NCBI RefSeq assembly: GCF_019834675.1
Contig: NZ_JABUBU010000003.1
Span: forward strand, 124,001-188,000
DNA length: 64,000 nt
From: Rhodococcoides corynebacterioides
GTDB taxonomy: Bacteria; Actinomycetota; Actinomycetes; Mycobacteriales; Mycobacteriaceae
Direction: 5' to 3'
A model generated the notes under the pieces. That model searched no databases, had not been told where the DNA came from, and was given only the letters and a program-made list of their open reading frames with translations. Shown in pieces: positions 44,201-53,390 of the stretch; position 1 is the stretch's first letter, and each line of letters begins with the position of its first letter. The position numbers and the translations under genes were made by a program.

Positions 44201-46410
44201 GCCGCGATCTCGGCGAGGGAGTCGTAGCCGATGCGCAGCAGGCCCGTCTGCTCGAGGTTCGGCATCGTCACCCGCCAGCCACGCTGCAGATCGGCGTACA
44301 GCCGGAACTCGATGAATTCCTTGAACGCGCGCTGCGCGGCCGTCCTGGCCCCATACACCGCATTCGGGTTGGCGGCGTACGCCTCGAACGGCAGGCCGAG
44401 CGATGCCACGACCCGCTGCGCCACCTCGTCGTGCCGCAACCGTCCGTTCGCGAGCGCGCGATACACGGCGCCGCGTAATTGGGTCACCTGCACGAAATCG
44501 TTGAAGTGGCCGGACTGCAGGCTGGCATCCTGGCGATTGTCGACGAACGTGAGCAACTTCCGTGCGTCCGCGGACAACTCGTTCTCGGCGAGCTGCTTGA
44601 GGGACCGCACCACCGACGCACTGACCACGGACACCGCCGAACTTCTGCCTTCCGCGTCGAGAGTTGCCAACTTGGCGAAGTCGCTGCCGCGTGCCTGCTC
44701 GTAGGACACCTTGCAGCGCAAGCAGAACCGGAAGGGCGACGGAACGTACGCGGCCCGCAGACCGTCCGGGGCTTCGGCACCGTCGACTCTCACCCGCACG
44801 ATCCGTGGCTGGTGCTTGCGCAGCCGCTCCACCACCTCGCCTTCGGATACCCACGAATTGGGGAATCGTCCCTCGGCAAGGGGGTCGATCGGCCACGGTT
44901 GATCCGAGGAGACGTACAGGTAGCCGTTCGCCTCGTCGCCGCCACTCGCGTCGCGATCCCGTCGCGGCCGGTAGCGAGTCGTGATGCCGTCACCGGTGCG
45001 GGCGACCACCAGATACTCCTGCCCGCATTCGCGGCAGAACGCCAACGGGATCAGCGACTTGTCCGGATCTCCAGGCACCGATACCTGATAAGTAGACGTG
45101 ACGTAACGGCGTTCCTCGGGCTCGATCGAGACATACACCGTATCGCCCTTCGACAGGAATTGGTGCAGTCGAAACGCGAACAACGGTCGGGCGGTGACGG
45201 GGTGCCGCTCGTTGGACCCAGCGAGAAGCGTCGCGCGAATAGCCTGCTCGGACTCGTCTACAGTGCAGTCGGTGAGGCCCGCAAGGCGGGCCGCCGACTC
45301 GCGCACGCGCGCCGGTCGTTGTCGCACGATTCGACCAGTGCCGGGTTCATCGTTCAAGCCGAACGTAGTCTCGATCCAAGCAGCAAGGGGCGAGGCTGAA
45401 AGCCCGCCGTAATCGCCCCGCGCGCCTCCACTTCGCACCTCGGCGCTCAAACGCGCCGTTTCGGTTAGGTCGCCAACCGTCGCACGATCGAGCGTCTCGC
45501 CTATCACTCGGTCCGGCGTCACCTCTGCACCGAAAAGTTGAGTTGCCACCTGCGCCACTACAGCTTGCTGGTCGCCGACCGTCCCACCGCTTGCCATCGT
45601 CGCCGACGTGCCGATGCATTGCAGGTTCGGTGACTGGCAGGCGTCTCGAACCCGTCGCACCAGCATTGCTACGTCGGCGCCTTGTCGGCCGCGATAGGTG
45701 TGCAACTCGTCCAGCACAAGGAATTGGAGGCCTTGTGCGGCCTGCACCAGACGTCGCCTCTCCTCCGGTCTGGTGAGGACCAACTCGAGCATCACATAAT
45801 TGGTCAGGAGTATGTCGGGAGGGTTTCGGAGAATATTTTCGCGTTCTTCACCCTGCTCCTGGCCTGTATAACGGGCAAAGGTTACGGGCTCGCGTTCCGA
45901 CGGATATCCGTGGCGCAGAAACTTTTCCAATTCCCCGACCTGACTATTGGCCAGGGCGTTCATGGGGTAGACGATGATCGCTTTGACTCCCGGCACTCGC
46001 TCGGACATCCGCAATACATGGTCGACGATCGGAATGATGTAGCCCAGTGACTTGCCCGAACCGGTACCGGTGGTGAGTACGTACGACTTGCCGGTCTGCG
46101 CTGCTTCGATTGCCTCGGTCTGGTGACGGTGCAGCGTAATCGCGCGTTTACCAATATCAGACGGATTGGATTTCGGACGAAAAATTCTCTCGCACTCGGG
46201 GTGCAGCAGGCCCTGGTTGACCAGCTCACCGATAGACCCGCCCGATGCAAACATTGGGTTCAGAGACAGCCACGGCTCCGGCCATTGGTCGCCCCGCGCG
46301 CTTAGTTCATCGACGTGTTGCTTGATCCGCGGACTGCGTACATCCACTGACGACATGGTGAACGACCGGTAGTCGTCGATCAGCTGGCGGTGCACTCCAA
46401 AGACGTCCAA
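41263..46410 (-). CDS. Giant DEAD/DEAH helicase with DUF1998-type C-terminus
   Basis: The 1715-aa product has an N-terminal SF2 motor: TTGTGSGKSLGYIIPIV (about 112-128), LVLDELHTYRGRQGADVAML (about 228-247), GTSATMASGG, and a second lobe with PTMELGVDISSLN and ANYAQRSGRAGRSGQPALVV. C-terminal Cys clusters (CEECGYHHV, CENCGV; CEKACYDCLL at about 1556-1565) match DUF1998/MrfA zinc-binding regions. The last ~110 residues (GGVEADFVFRGDGGVTVVFV, then RGWSVVRLRVGDDW) look like a degenerate Vsr/DUF559 nuclease fold. TTG 46410 is favoured because AAGGA precedes it and MDVFGVHRQLIDDYRSFT matches relatives; ATG 46356 is an alternative. Confidence 0.88.
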   Translation of the reverse strand: MDVFGVHRQLIDDYRSFTMSSVDVRSPRIKQHVDELSARGDQWPEPWLSLNPMFASGGSIGELVNQGLLHPECERIFRPKSNPSDIGKRAITLHRHQTEAIEAAQTGKSYVLTTGTGSGKSLGYIIPIVDHVLRMSERVPGVKAIIVYPMNALANSQVGELEKFLRHGYPSEREPVTFARYTGQEQGEERENILRNPPDILLTNYVMLELVLTRPEERRRLVQAAQGLQFLVLDELHTYRGRQGADVAMLVRRVRDACQSPNLQCIGTSATMASGGTVGDQQAVVAQVATQLFGAEVTPDRVIGETLDRATVGDLTETARLSAEVRSGGARGDYGGLSASPLAAWIETTFGLNDEPGTGRIVRQRPARVRESAARLAGLTDCTVDESEQAIRATLLAGSNERHPVTARPLFAFRLHQFLSKGDTVYVSIEPEERRYVTSTYQVSVPGDPDKSLIPLAFCRECGQEYLVVARTGDGITTRYRPRRDRDASGGDEANGYLYVSSDQPWPIDPLAEGRFPNSWVSEGEVVERLRKHQPRIVRVRVDGAEAPDGLRAAYVPSPFRFCLRCKVSYEQARGSDFAKLATLDAEGRSSAVSVVSASVVRSLKQLAENELSADARKLLTFVDNRQDASLQSGHFNDFVQVTQLRGAVYRALANGRLRHDEVAQRVVASLGLPFEAYAANPNAVYGARTAAQRAFKEFIEFRLYADLQRGWRVTMPNLEQTGLLRIGYDSLAEIAADTALWDRSQVSLQFAEAGEREELCRIVLDEFRRELAVDVDCLSEDGYDRTRRQSEQYLTGLWSISRRDAPPVLATVSTRSGAPGRPRAEVRLTGRSALGRYIRDRSRLRNPHGQNLDTADSQQVIENILSVLERAGLLTKVVLPKDDGLNYRLKASTIIWHAGDGLTGAPDPLRRTANADQGLRINPFFRDLYRGTAPTLAGLNAREHTAQVSSSDREAREVEFRSGTLPLMFCSPTMELGVDISSLNAVGLRNVPPTPANYAQRSGRAGRSGQPALVVTYCATGNSHDQYYFRRSRDMVAGSVAAPRLDLTNEALLASHLHALWLAETGADLRSRMPQLLDVDSDGMPLTTDLARVLGEPDAIRRATDRAAEVIAPLRADLKQTAWWHDGWAASIIANAPRGFDDACGRWRELYLAALADQQEQNRVVLDTSASHGARKAAESRRREAESQLRLLRNEDSDRGHSDFYTYRYFASEGFLPGYSFPRLPLAAYIPGVRTAAGGADGGDFLQRPRFLAISEFGPGALIYHEGARYEVRRVQVPMSSGGVGTVDLQDARRCEECGYHHVRQAGLDVCENCGVPLSPPRYNLMKMQTVFTRRRERISSDEEERRRAGFELETSFRFSQHGPRSGRLDADIDGPDGTLAELVYGDTAVVRVTNLGRRRRKNPNELGYWLDTVKGNWLSEKDAADTTPQDDGLEDAADAPSKCKVIPYVEDTRNVAVLRLSAPVDESVATTLRYALERGIEAEFQLEDSELSSEALPDTSERARMLFTESAEGGAGVLRRLHGEPDALARVARRALDIAHFGPDGEDLGMAEGAGERCEKACYDCLLAYGNQSDHQKIDRHAIKDLLLTLTRAQTVSQCEEETLVADPGDLRGRCRSDAERKLVDLLVAHEFALPDTVHETVGGVEADFVFRGDGGVTVVFVDESGQAPGPGRDEAAEDELMDRGWSVVRLRVGDDWLSELRANTYVFGKGRK

Positions 46411-46869
46411 ATTTTTCCTTCGTCGGGGGTTTCCGCAACCCTACTTGGTGCTTTGCTTCGCGTGACCTGAACCGTTCCGATTCTGACGAGACCATTCGAA
46501 CTGCGTCGTGGACGGCATGCCAAGCGACCGGTCGCGACGGTCATGGGCTCCGGATTCGCACGCTACCCGACGTGTGGACCGTCGGCCGGTCGGTACTGGC
46601 ACGTGCACCTGACTGGCGGTCTCACGCACGATCGTGGTTCGCAGTGTCCTGGTCCTGCGCGGACACTTCTGAGATATGACGCTCCAGCAAAATCATCTCG
46701 CCAGATGGTCGCGCCGGTTCTTGCCGACGTCTTCTCAGGCTCGACCGTGCACCACATCAGTTCGCGTCGTGCTGTCAAGAATCGGATTTTTGGGCTGGCC
46801 ACCGCCTCCGCTCGGCCAAGCTTGTTGCCCGCATCGGACGACTCCCTTCTTCCCGACGGCGAGTCGTAC
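46411..46869. other. Intergenic gap splitting the helicase cluster
   Basis: About 460 bases between the SF2 helicase end and the DUF1998 helicase start. No ORF with coding character is seen. It probably contains the promoter of the downstream helicase-methyltransferase-McrBC operon on the minus strand; no clear -35/-10 pair was identified. Confidence 0.45.
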
Positions 46870-48504
46870 CTACGGTGAGCTGAACCTCGCGATCTGGTGG
46901 AAACCGCCTCTCACCGTCCGACGTATCGCAATAACCTCGTCCGCTGTTAATGCCATATCACGGGCAGCCTGCTCGACCGAACGAGCCGGCGCACCGTCGA
47001 GACCAAGCACTTGGATTGCGACTCGCGCGGACTGCACCGGAAGTGTTGCGACGTAGCGGAGCGCCGCATCCCGCCCGCCCGGCGCGTCGAGCAGCGCCAA
47101 GTCGAGGATCCCACTGGACTCCGGCTGCGCTACGACGGTTTCGGCTTGCTGCAGATCACCCGAATCGGGAACCTCCTGTGCAGCCACGGGATCAGTAAGC
47201 ACCACCAACGGCCTTGACAACCAGTCGGTCAACAACCCCGCGGCGTCCTGCAGTGACACATCGACCTGCTCCTCCGCCACGTCGAGAAGCTGCTCCAGAA
47301 ATGCCTCGTGAGCCCCCAGCGCCGGATCCTCCATGGTTCCCGGGACGTAGAGGATGACGAACGCGGCCGCGCGGTCGCCCGGTTTCGGACGGAGAACGCG
47401 GCCCATCCGCTGGATCATCTGGCGACGCGAGCTGCTGCTCGCGGTGATGACCCCGACATCGACGGCCGGAACGTCGATCCCTTCGTCCAGCACACGCGGT
47501 GCCACGAGGTTGGTCAGCGCACCAGCGCGAAACTGCTGGAGGACACGGGTTCGCGCGAGGCGATCAAGCCCGCTGGAGTAAGCGCTGGACTTCACTCCGT
47601 GCTCACGGAGTACTACCGATCCGGCTTCCGCAGACGCCTTGGTCTCCGAGAACACAATCGATCGGTCCGACTCCGCCAGCGCGGGCGCGAGAACCGCGAG
47701 CGCACTCAGCTTGCCCGCGCAGTCGGCGAGCAGACTCCGCCGCTTGCTGAAGGCCGACATGTAACGACCGGCCAGCCGACCCTCGGGCAGATCTCGCTGC
47801 TCGGACAAGACAGCAACATCCTTCATGAAGGCCCCGAAAGGTGCAGCAGTGCAGCCGTACTGAGCGATGAGGTGCTGGCGAGCATCTCGAGCGACGGCGT
47901 CGTGCTCGTCGAACTTTCGACGCTCGTCGGGGGTGAACTCCACCGCGACCGTCATGACCCGCACCGGGGCCAGGACATTGTCCCGCCGCCCCCGCGCGAA
48001 GTCGCACCCGGCGATCGTCGTCTCGAAATACGGCCGGATGTAGGTATCGACGCCCTCGTCCTGACGTTCCAGGGTTGCGGTCAACCCCAACCGGTGATCG
48101 AAGCGATCGCTGAAGACTCGCGCGAACCCGTCGGTGCCGTATCGGTGCACCTCGTCCGCAACGAGCAGCGCTCCGGGCCGTGGCTGCGGGGCACCCCTCA
48201 TGATCGCCGACTGGATGGTGCTGATCAGGATGCTGCTGTGCCGGAAGTCGTCCTTGTGGCCGTTCCCGCGCCTGCCCACGGAGACCGACGGGAGCAAATT
48301 CTTCACCTCGGTGAACCACTGCTCGAGAAGGTCGATCGTCGGAACCACCACGAGAACCTGCTGGTTCAAGCTCCGCGCGGCCAGCATCGCCGCAACTCCG
48401 ACACGTGTCTTTCCAGTCCCGGTGACCGCTTCGACAATGCCTCGGGACCCTGCAGCACGCCACGCCTCGAACGCCTCCTTCTGCCAGGCACGCAACTCGG
48501 TCAT
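46870..48504 (-). CDS. SF2 DEAD/DEAH-box helicase
   Basis: The 544-aa product has the Q-like start MTELRAWQKEAFEAWRAAG, Walker A VEAVTGTGKTRVGVAA (about 24-39), VADEVHRYGT (about 113), LGLTATLERQDEG, and second-lobe motifs LDEGIDVPAVDVGVI and QMIQRMGRVLRPK, typical of UvsW/XPB-like nucleic-acid translocases. The C-terminal ~130 residues hold a helical region ending in a likely HTH (EQAARDMALTADEVIAIRR). ATG 48504 overlaps the upstream SF1 gene stop (ATGA), so the two are a translationally coupled pair. Confidence 0.88.
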   Translation of the reverse strand: MTELRAWQKEAFEAWRAAGSRGIVEAVTGTGKTRVGVAAMLAARSLNQQVLVVVPTIDLLEQWFTEVKNLLPSVSVGRRGNGHKDDFRHSSILISTIQSAIMRGAPQPRPGALLVADEVHRYGTDGFARVFSDRFDHRLGLTATLERQDEGVDTYIRPYFETTIAGCDFARGRRDNVLAPVRVMTVAVEFTPDERRKFDEHDAVARDARQHLIAQYGCTAAPFGAFMKDVAVLSEQRDLPEGRLAGRYMSAFSKRRSLLADCAGKLSALAVLAPALAESDRSIVFSETKASAEAGSVVLREHGVKSSAYSSGLDRLARTRVLQQFRAGALTNLVAPRVLDEGIDVPAVDVGVITASSSSRRQMIQRMGRVLRPKPGDRAAAFVILYVPGTMEDPALGAHEAFLEQLLDVAEEQVDVSLQDAAGLLTDWLSRPLVVLTDPVAAQEVPDSGDLQQAETVVAQPESSGILDLALLDAPGGRDAALRYVATLPVQSARVAIQVLGLDGAPARSVEQAARDMALTADEVIAIRRTVRGGFHQIARFSSP

Positions 48505-51500
48505 GCGGCGTCCTCCGGTCGAACCCACTCGGCGACGCCGTCCCGTCGTTGACGGCGCACCAACTTCCCAGTCCGTTCGAGGTCTCCCAACATCTCCGTG
48601 GCAACGACGGGTGACAGTCCAGTGACCAGAGAGCACCGCCGGACCGTCAGAGGTTCGCCGGGGCGAGCCGCAGCAACCGCGACCACGCGGCCCGTTGCCA
48701 ACGACGCCGGGGGCAGCGCGGCCAACTTTGCCTGCACGTCACGCGGAAGAGACTCGATTCCGGACGTAGGCACGGGTGTCACCGCCGGCGGTGACCCGGG
48801 CTTCTGCACTCGCTTGGGCATCGCGGCAGGCGAGGGCCGCAACGCCACGGGGGCTGATGCGGCCTTGGGCGGCGAGTACCGAGACGTGCCGTACCGCGAG
48901 TCGACTCGAATGGGCGCGGAGCCGTCGAAACGCGGCGGCCGCGTCTCGCCGGGTTCCATCTCGGCAGGCGGCATCGTGTCCGGCGCAGCTCGGGTGGTCA
49001 CCGTCGGGGGCAGTGGGGCAACCTCGATGACTGCGGGGGTAGACGGCTCGATGACCGGCGGCGCCTCCGGTTCCTCGTCGTCCTCGACCGCCGTGAGCGC
49101 GACCGGATGCCAATCGCCTACCCGTCGCTCCTGGTCGATGCTGACCTCACCGGGGAGGATCCCCAGCGAATCGAGAGCCTCGACGACCGGCCCCAGCGCC
49201 GTGGCCGGGTCGGCCATGAGGTCGGACGCACGAACGCGCACGATGTTCCACCCGGCGCGGCGAAGGTCTGCCTCGCGATCGAAACGGAAAGCGATCGCAT
49301 CAGCGGCCTGGTCTCGATCGTCGTCGCACTGCACGGCCAACCGCGTGCCCGCACCGGTGACCACCAGATCCAGTTCCAGGTCGTTGATCGCGACGGACGG
49401 ATTGACGTGATACCCGAGGTCCCTCAACATGACGAACAACCGCTGGGCGGTCATCGAGACGAAGGCCGGGTGCGGCGAGCGCACTCGGGGAACATCGGGC
49501 ATGGGCGGTACGGGGACGGCCGGCAACGCCTGTACGTAGGACAGCAACGATGCTCGTAGGTCGTTCGCCGACAGCTCGTCCAGGCGGATCGAGTGAAACA
49601 GCCACAGCTGATCTCGCGCACGGCTGGCCGCGACGTTGAAGCTGCGTTGCCAGCGGGCGCTGGTCAGCGCATTGGTGACCGAGGTCGCGGCGACGACCAT
49701 GGATACGAACACCACATCACGCTCGTCGCCCTGGAAGTCTGCGGGCGTTCCGACACGCAGGCGCAGTTCCTCCCGCTGTTCCGCGGGGATGCGCTCGGCC
49801 AGGCGCGCTCTGATGTATTCCGCGTGAGCCTGGCTCTGCAGCACCACGACGCCGAAGGTGAGGCCCTCGTAGTCCTGATCTGCCACGCAGGTGCACAGCG
49901 CGTCGACCAGTGCGTGCGCCTCCGCCTCGTTGACGAGCGTGGTTCCGGTCCCGGCGGTGGCGGCGTCCGACACGTACGTCGACCGCAAGGGCTTGAGACG
50001 ATCGGCACCGAACTGACGAACGGGAACCAGCGGTGTGTCGCGGTAGAACTGAGTGGACGACCACTCGATGATCTCCGGCATCGAGCGGAAGTGCTCTCGA
50101 AGCCGGACTCGCTGCGCGTAGCGGCTACGGAGCAGGGAAAACAGGCTCGAGCCGGGTCCGAAATTGTTCCGCACGTGGATCGGAAGATCCGTCAGGTAGC
50201 TGTCCAGCCGCGCGAGAACTCGCTCCTCGCTTTCTTGCGGAACGAGGTTCGGTGCGCACTGCCGGTCGTCCCCGACCACGATGACGCGCGGAGCGAGCCA
50301 CAGAAGGAAGAGGCTGCTGGGCTCGGCCTGGCTGGCCTCGTCGACGATCACCACGTCGAAGCTGTTCTGTACCGGCGGGATGGTCGACAGCACTTCATTG
50401 ATCGGCATGATCCACGCAGGCACAGCACTCTGGGCTTCACCCATGGCCGTTCGGGCGGCCGCCCGATACCGCTGAGATCGCTTGCTCCGCGCATCCCCGA
50501 TGTGGGCGACACTGTCCTGGTAGGTCCGCAGAGCCTGAACCTCCCGAGTTGACATGCGCTGCAAGCATTCACGCCACGCAGACTCCGCCGCGAGCGCAGC
50601 GGTCAGTGACGTCACTTCGGCGTCGGCCGCGTCGAAGTCGTCGTCCGCGTTCGGGTCCGCCGGGCGCGTGAGCCGCCGTTCCACCTGCTGGCGCGCCCAC
50701 CGCCATGCCCACGCCTCGTCGAACTGCGTGGCCAGAGCCGGCCAGTCGGTTGTGCGATCGTCGACCATCAGCGTGCGCAGGCTGGGCGCTCCGAGGTCCA
50801 CCCTGTCGAGAAGACCATCGAGCTCGCACTGCTCACGCCACTCGTCTTGCGCTCGCTCGTACGCACGCACGGCGTCGTCGAACTCGACTCGATCGGCGAG
50901 GCGGAGTGCGTCGGACAGCTGCAGCGCCTCGGGACTGTCCGCACCGTTGGTGGCCGCGTCGAACTGCTCGGCGTGGCCGACAAGCTGCGCACGCACGCTG
51001 CTGCTCTCCCCTGCAGTGACGACGGCGGTGAGACCGTCGAGCGCCGAGCGAACGTCGTCGACCGAGCGCAGCGCGAGTCGACCGTCCATCGCGGAGCCGA
51101 ACGATTCTATTGCAGCAGCGACCTTCTCGACATCCGCGAGACGCCGCGATTCCGCCTCCACCCTGTCCGAAGCACGCCGGTCGGTCGACACCGCCGACAA
51201 GTCGATTCCCAGGTCGGACAACACCGACCCCGCCTCGTCGAGAAGAAGACGGTGACGGACATGGTCGGCGACGGCGCGGTGCTCAGCGGCGGTCCGCGGT
51301 GTGCGGCCGTCGATCAGGACCTCGACACCCAACTGAGCCACCGCGGCGAGCTCTCGAGGCGTCCGGAGACGTCGCAATCCCCTCCCGTCGGCCAAAGCCC
51401 GAGCAGCCGAGTCGTACGCCTCGACGACGTTTTGTCGGACGTCGTCGATCACGACCACGGCTGAGCCGAGGCGCTGTTCGCACTCTCGCGCCGACTCCAC

Positions 51501-53390
51501 GATCTGGTGGAGGTCACCCACGGCGGTTCGGACAGAACGCCGCCGGCCTGCCAGGTCCTCGTCGAGGATGCGGTGCAGATCAGCGTCGAGGGCCTGCGCC
51601 TGGCTCAGGATGCGACGTGCCAGCGCCGCGTGCTGACGCGCCTCGGTCGGACGGAGGTCAGCGAGAAGCGTCGGCTGCGACGCACGGCCGGCCCGGTCGA
51701 GGAGGCGTCGGATCGTCGCAGCGGGCGGGAGGACGTCGGCGAGTGGCGGCAGAGTCTGCGCACGGCGGTCACCCTGATGGTCTTCGCTGGCGACGAGCAG
51801 CGTGGCAAGAGAGCGAAACTCGTCGGACGTAATCGGTGGGCGTTCGTCGTGAATTGGACCGGGTATCCACCCGAGTACGTCCGCACGCTGTCCGAGTTCG
51901 TCCAGAATCTGGGCCAACGTTCCTGTGTAGTGGCCTCCGATCCGGTGCTGTTCCGCCTCGGCGAGGCGCGCGGACACAGCGCGCTCCTTCACGACGTGCC
52001 GGCGATGGTAAGCACCGTGACGGCGTCGAGTCAGATCGTCGATGCGGCGGTCCGCGGCAGCGGGTTCGTAGTTCTCCAGTCGATCGGCGATCACGGACAC
52101 GCTGTGGTCGAGTTCGGCAGAACCGCCGCGGGCGAGGTCGGTCACCGAGACGCACAGGTCCTGCAGTTCTACGGGGAGCTTGTCCCGCAGAACACGGAGA
52201 GCTTGAGCCTTCTCGCTGGTCACGAGGACCCGCTTGCCCTGCGCCAGCATCGCGGACATCACATTGGCGATCGTGTGGGTCTTTCCCGTACCGGGGGGAC
52301 CCTCGACGACGACTCCCGTGTCGAGGGCGAGCTTCTCCATGATGCTGCCCTGAGCTCGGTTGACCGCCAACGGGAGCAGCGTTTCCGTCGTCGAGTCGTT
52401 CGAGGTGGTCGACAGCCAGTCCAACCGATCGGTGGAACCGATGCTCTCGACCAATTGCTGCAACCCGAGTGGGACCGGTGCGCCGGCCTCCATCTCCGCA
52501 ATCATGGCGTCGAAATAGGACACGAGGGCGAACCCCGAACGGCGCCGGAGCAGCAACGCGGGAGATTCCCGCACCGTGCCGCGGCGATTCGCCGGCGGCA
52601 TGTCGAGAGCGCCGACGTATCGCACCCCAGTCGGCGTCGACTTCGCCCACTCACGCAGGACGACGGATGCGTCTGCGGACAGTGGAGTGGACACGGTCTC
52701 CCTGAGGGTGGACGCGACTCGGTCGGACGACTCCGCGTCGAAATGCTGCAAACCCGAGAGCACCTGTCTGTCCTCGAGTCGGGCGCTACTACCGAGCGTG
52801 GGACGAACGACGAGATCACCGGTCGCGTCGTCGCGCACGATCTCCACAGGCTGCGTCACCAGGTGGGTGTCGACGGGAACGCCGGCCACCGTGGTCGTCA
52901 GCAGGCCGGACGCGAGGACGACCTCGACCGTTTCGGGCTGGGTGAGGACCTCCTCACGCATGCGGTCGACGGAGAGGTACAGCGCGGCGAAGGGGCGATC
53001 TCGGACGTCATCCGCAGCCCACTCGGTCCAGGTCCGCAACCATCGGTCGGCCGCGTCGCGATGGTCGCGAGGAATCGTGTGGTCTATCGAGGGCCGGTGT
53101 CGCGCGTCGTCCCACGAACCATTGATGCACGAGCTCCACTCCGGCGACGGTGCAGGCGGCGTCTCGACGCTGACCCGAGGAACCCGGACGGCGGCCTGAC
53201 CCGGCGCGGCGTCGCGGTCGATCTCGAGCTGACGGTCCGGGCGATACAACCACTCGAGCCGCGTGGTGGGTCCATATGCGCGGACGGGCTTGGAACGCGC
53301 CGCGACGGTCTCCCGCAGGAACTCCAGCAGCCGGCGCACTCGTGCGCGAACCTCTGCATCACCACTGTCGACCACTGCGCTCCTGTTCAC
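48501..53390 (-). CDS. Large SF1 helicase with REase-like domain and wHTH tail
   Basis: The 1629-aa product is an SF1B (Upf1/Dna2-like, AAA_11/AAA_12) helicase. Walker A is VVEGPPGTGKTHTIANV (about 360-376). A long coiled insert of ~600 residues follows, then VVIVDEASQAEPSSL (about 1011-1025), LREHFRSMPEIIEWS, and ADFQGDERDVVFVSMV with FNVAASRARDQLWLFHS. After the motor comes a nuclease-like segment (ELDLVVTGAGTRLAVQCDDD, about 1330-1350, then RRAGWNIVRVRASDL) like the REase domain of MTES_1575-type helicases, then a Pro-rich linker and a winged-helix C-terminus (RRCSLVTGLSPVVATEMLGD). GTG start. It heads the pair with the 544-aa helicase. Confidence 0.87.
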   Translation of the reverse strand: MNRSAVVDSGDAEVRARVRRLLEFLRETVAARSKPVRAYGPTTRLEWLYRPDRQLEIDRDAAPGQAAVRVPRVSVETPPAPSPEWSSCINGSWDDARHRPSIDHTIPRDHRDAADRWLRTWTEWAADDVRDRPFAALYLSVDRMREEVLTQPETVEVVLASGLLTTTVAGVPVDTHLVTQPVEIVRDDATGDLVVRPTLGSSARLEDRQVLSGLQHFDAESSDRVASTLRETVSTPLSADASVVLREWAKSTPTGVRYVGALDMPPANRRGTVRESPALLLRRRSGFALVSYFDAMIAEMEAGAPVPLGLQQLVESIGSTDRLDWLSTTSNDSTTETLLPLAVNRAQGSIMEKLALDTGVVVEGPPGTGKTHTIANVMSAMLAQGKRVLVTSEKAQALRVLRDKLPVELQDLCVSVTDLARGGSAELDHSVSVIADRLENYEPAAADRRIDDLTRRRHGAYHRRHVVKERAVSARLAEAEQHRIGGHYTGTLAQILDELGQRADVLGWIPGPIHDERPPITSDEFRSLATLLVASEDHQGDRRAQTLPPLADVLPPAATIRRLLDRAGRASQPTLLADLRPTEARQHAALARRILSQAQALDADLHRILDEDLAGRRRSVRTAVGDLHQIVESARECEQRLGSAVVVIDDVRQNVVEAYDSAARALADGRGLRRLRTPRELAAVAQLGVEVLIDGRTPRTAAEHRAVADHVRHRLLLDEAGSVLSDLGIDLSAVSTDRRASDRVEAESRRLADVEKVAAAIESFGSAMDGRLALRSVDDVRSALDGLTAVVTAGESSSVRAQLVGHAEQFDAATNGADSPEALQLSDALRLADRVEFDDAVRAYERAQDEWREQCELDGLLDRVDLGAPSLRTLMVDDRTTDWPALATQFDEAWAWRWARQQVERRLTRPADPNADDDFDAADAEVTSLTAALAAESAWRECLQRMSTREVQALRTYQDSVAHIGDARSKRSQRYRAAARTAMGEAQSAVPAWIMPINEVLSTIPPVQNSFDVVIVDEASQAEPSSLFLLWLAPRVIVVGDDRQCAPNLVPQESEERVLARLDSYLTDLPIHVRNNFGPGSSLFSLLRSRYAQRVRLREHFRSMPEIIEWSSTQFYRDTPLVPVRQFGADRLKPLRSTYVSDAATAGTGTTLVNEAEAHALVDALCTCVADQDYEGLTFGVVVLQSQAHAEYIRARLAERIPAEQREELRLRVGTPADFQGDERDVVFVSMVVAATSVTNALTSARWQRSFNVAASRARDQLWLFHSIRLDELSANDLRASLLSYVQALPAVPVPPMPDVPRVRSPHPAFVSMTAQRLFVMLRDLGYHVNPSVAINDLELDLVVTGAGTRLAVQCDDDRDQAADAIAFRFDREADLRRAGWNIVRVRASDLMADPATALGPVVEALDSLGILPGEVSIDQERRVGDWHPVALTAVEDDEEPEAPPVIEPSTPAVIEVAPLPPTVTTRAAPDTMPPAEMEPGETRPPRFDGSAPIRVDSRYGTSRYSPPKAASAPVALRPSPAAMPKRVQKPGSPPAVTPVPTSGIESLPRDVQAKLAALPPASLATGRVVAVAAARPGEPLTVRRCSLVTGLSPVVATEMLGDLERTGKLVRRQRRDGVAEWVRPEDAA

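Noticed and set aside
46543..46878. 111-codon ORF in the gap between helicase units
   Set aside because: Codon use and composition are not coding-like; the region is more likely a promoter.
28941..53390. Calling the locus BREX or canonical DISARM
   Set aside because: PglZ, BrxC and BrxL are absent, ruling out BREX; no PLD protein and no separate drmA/drmB, so canonical DISARM cannot be claimed.
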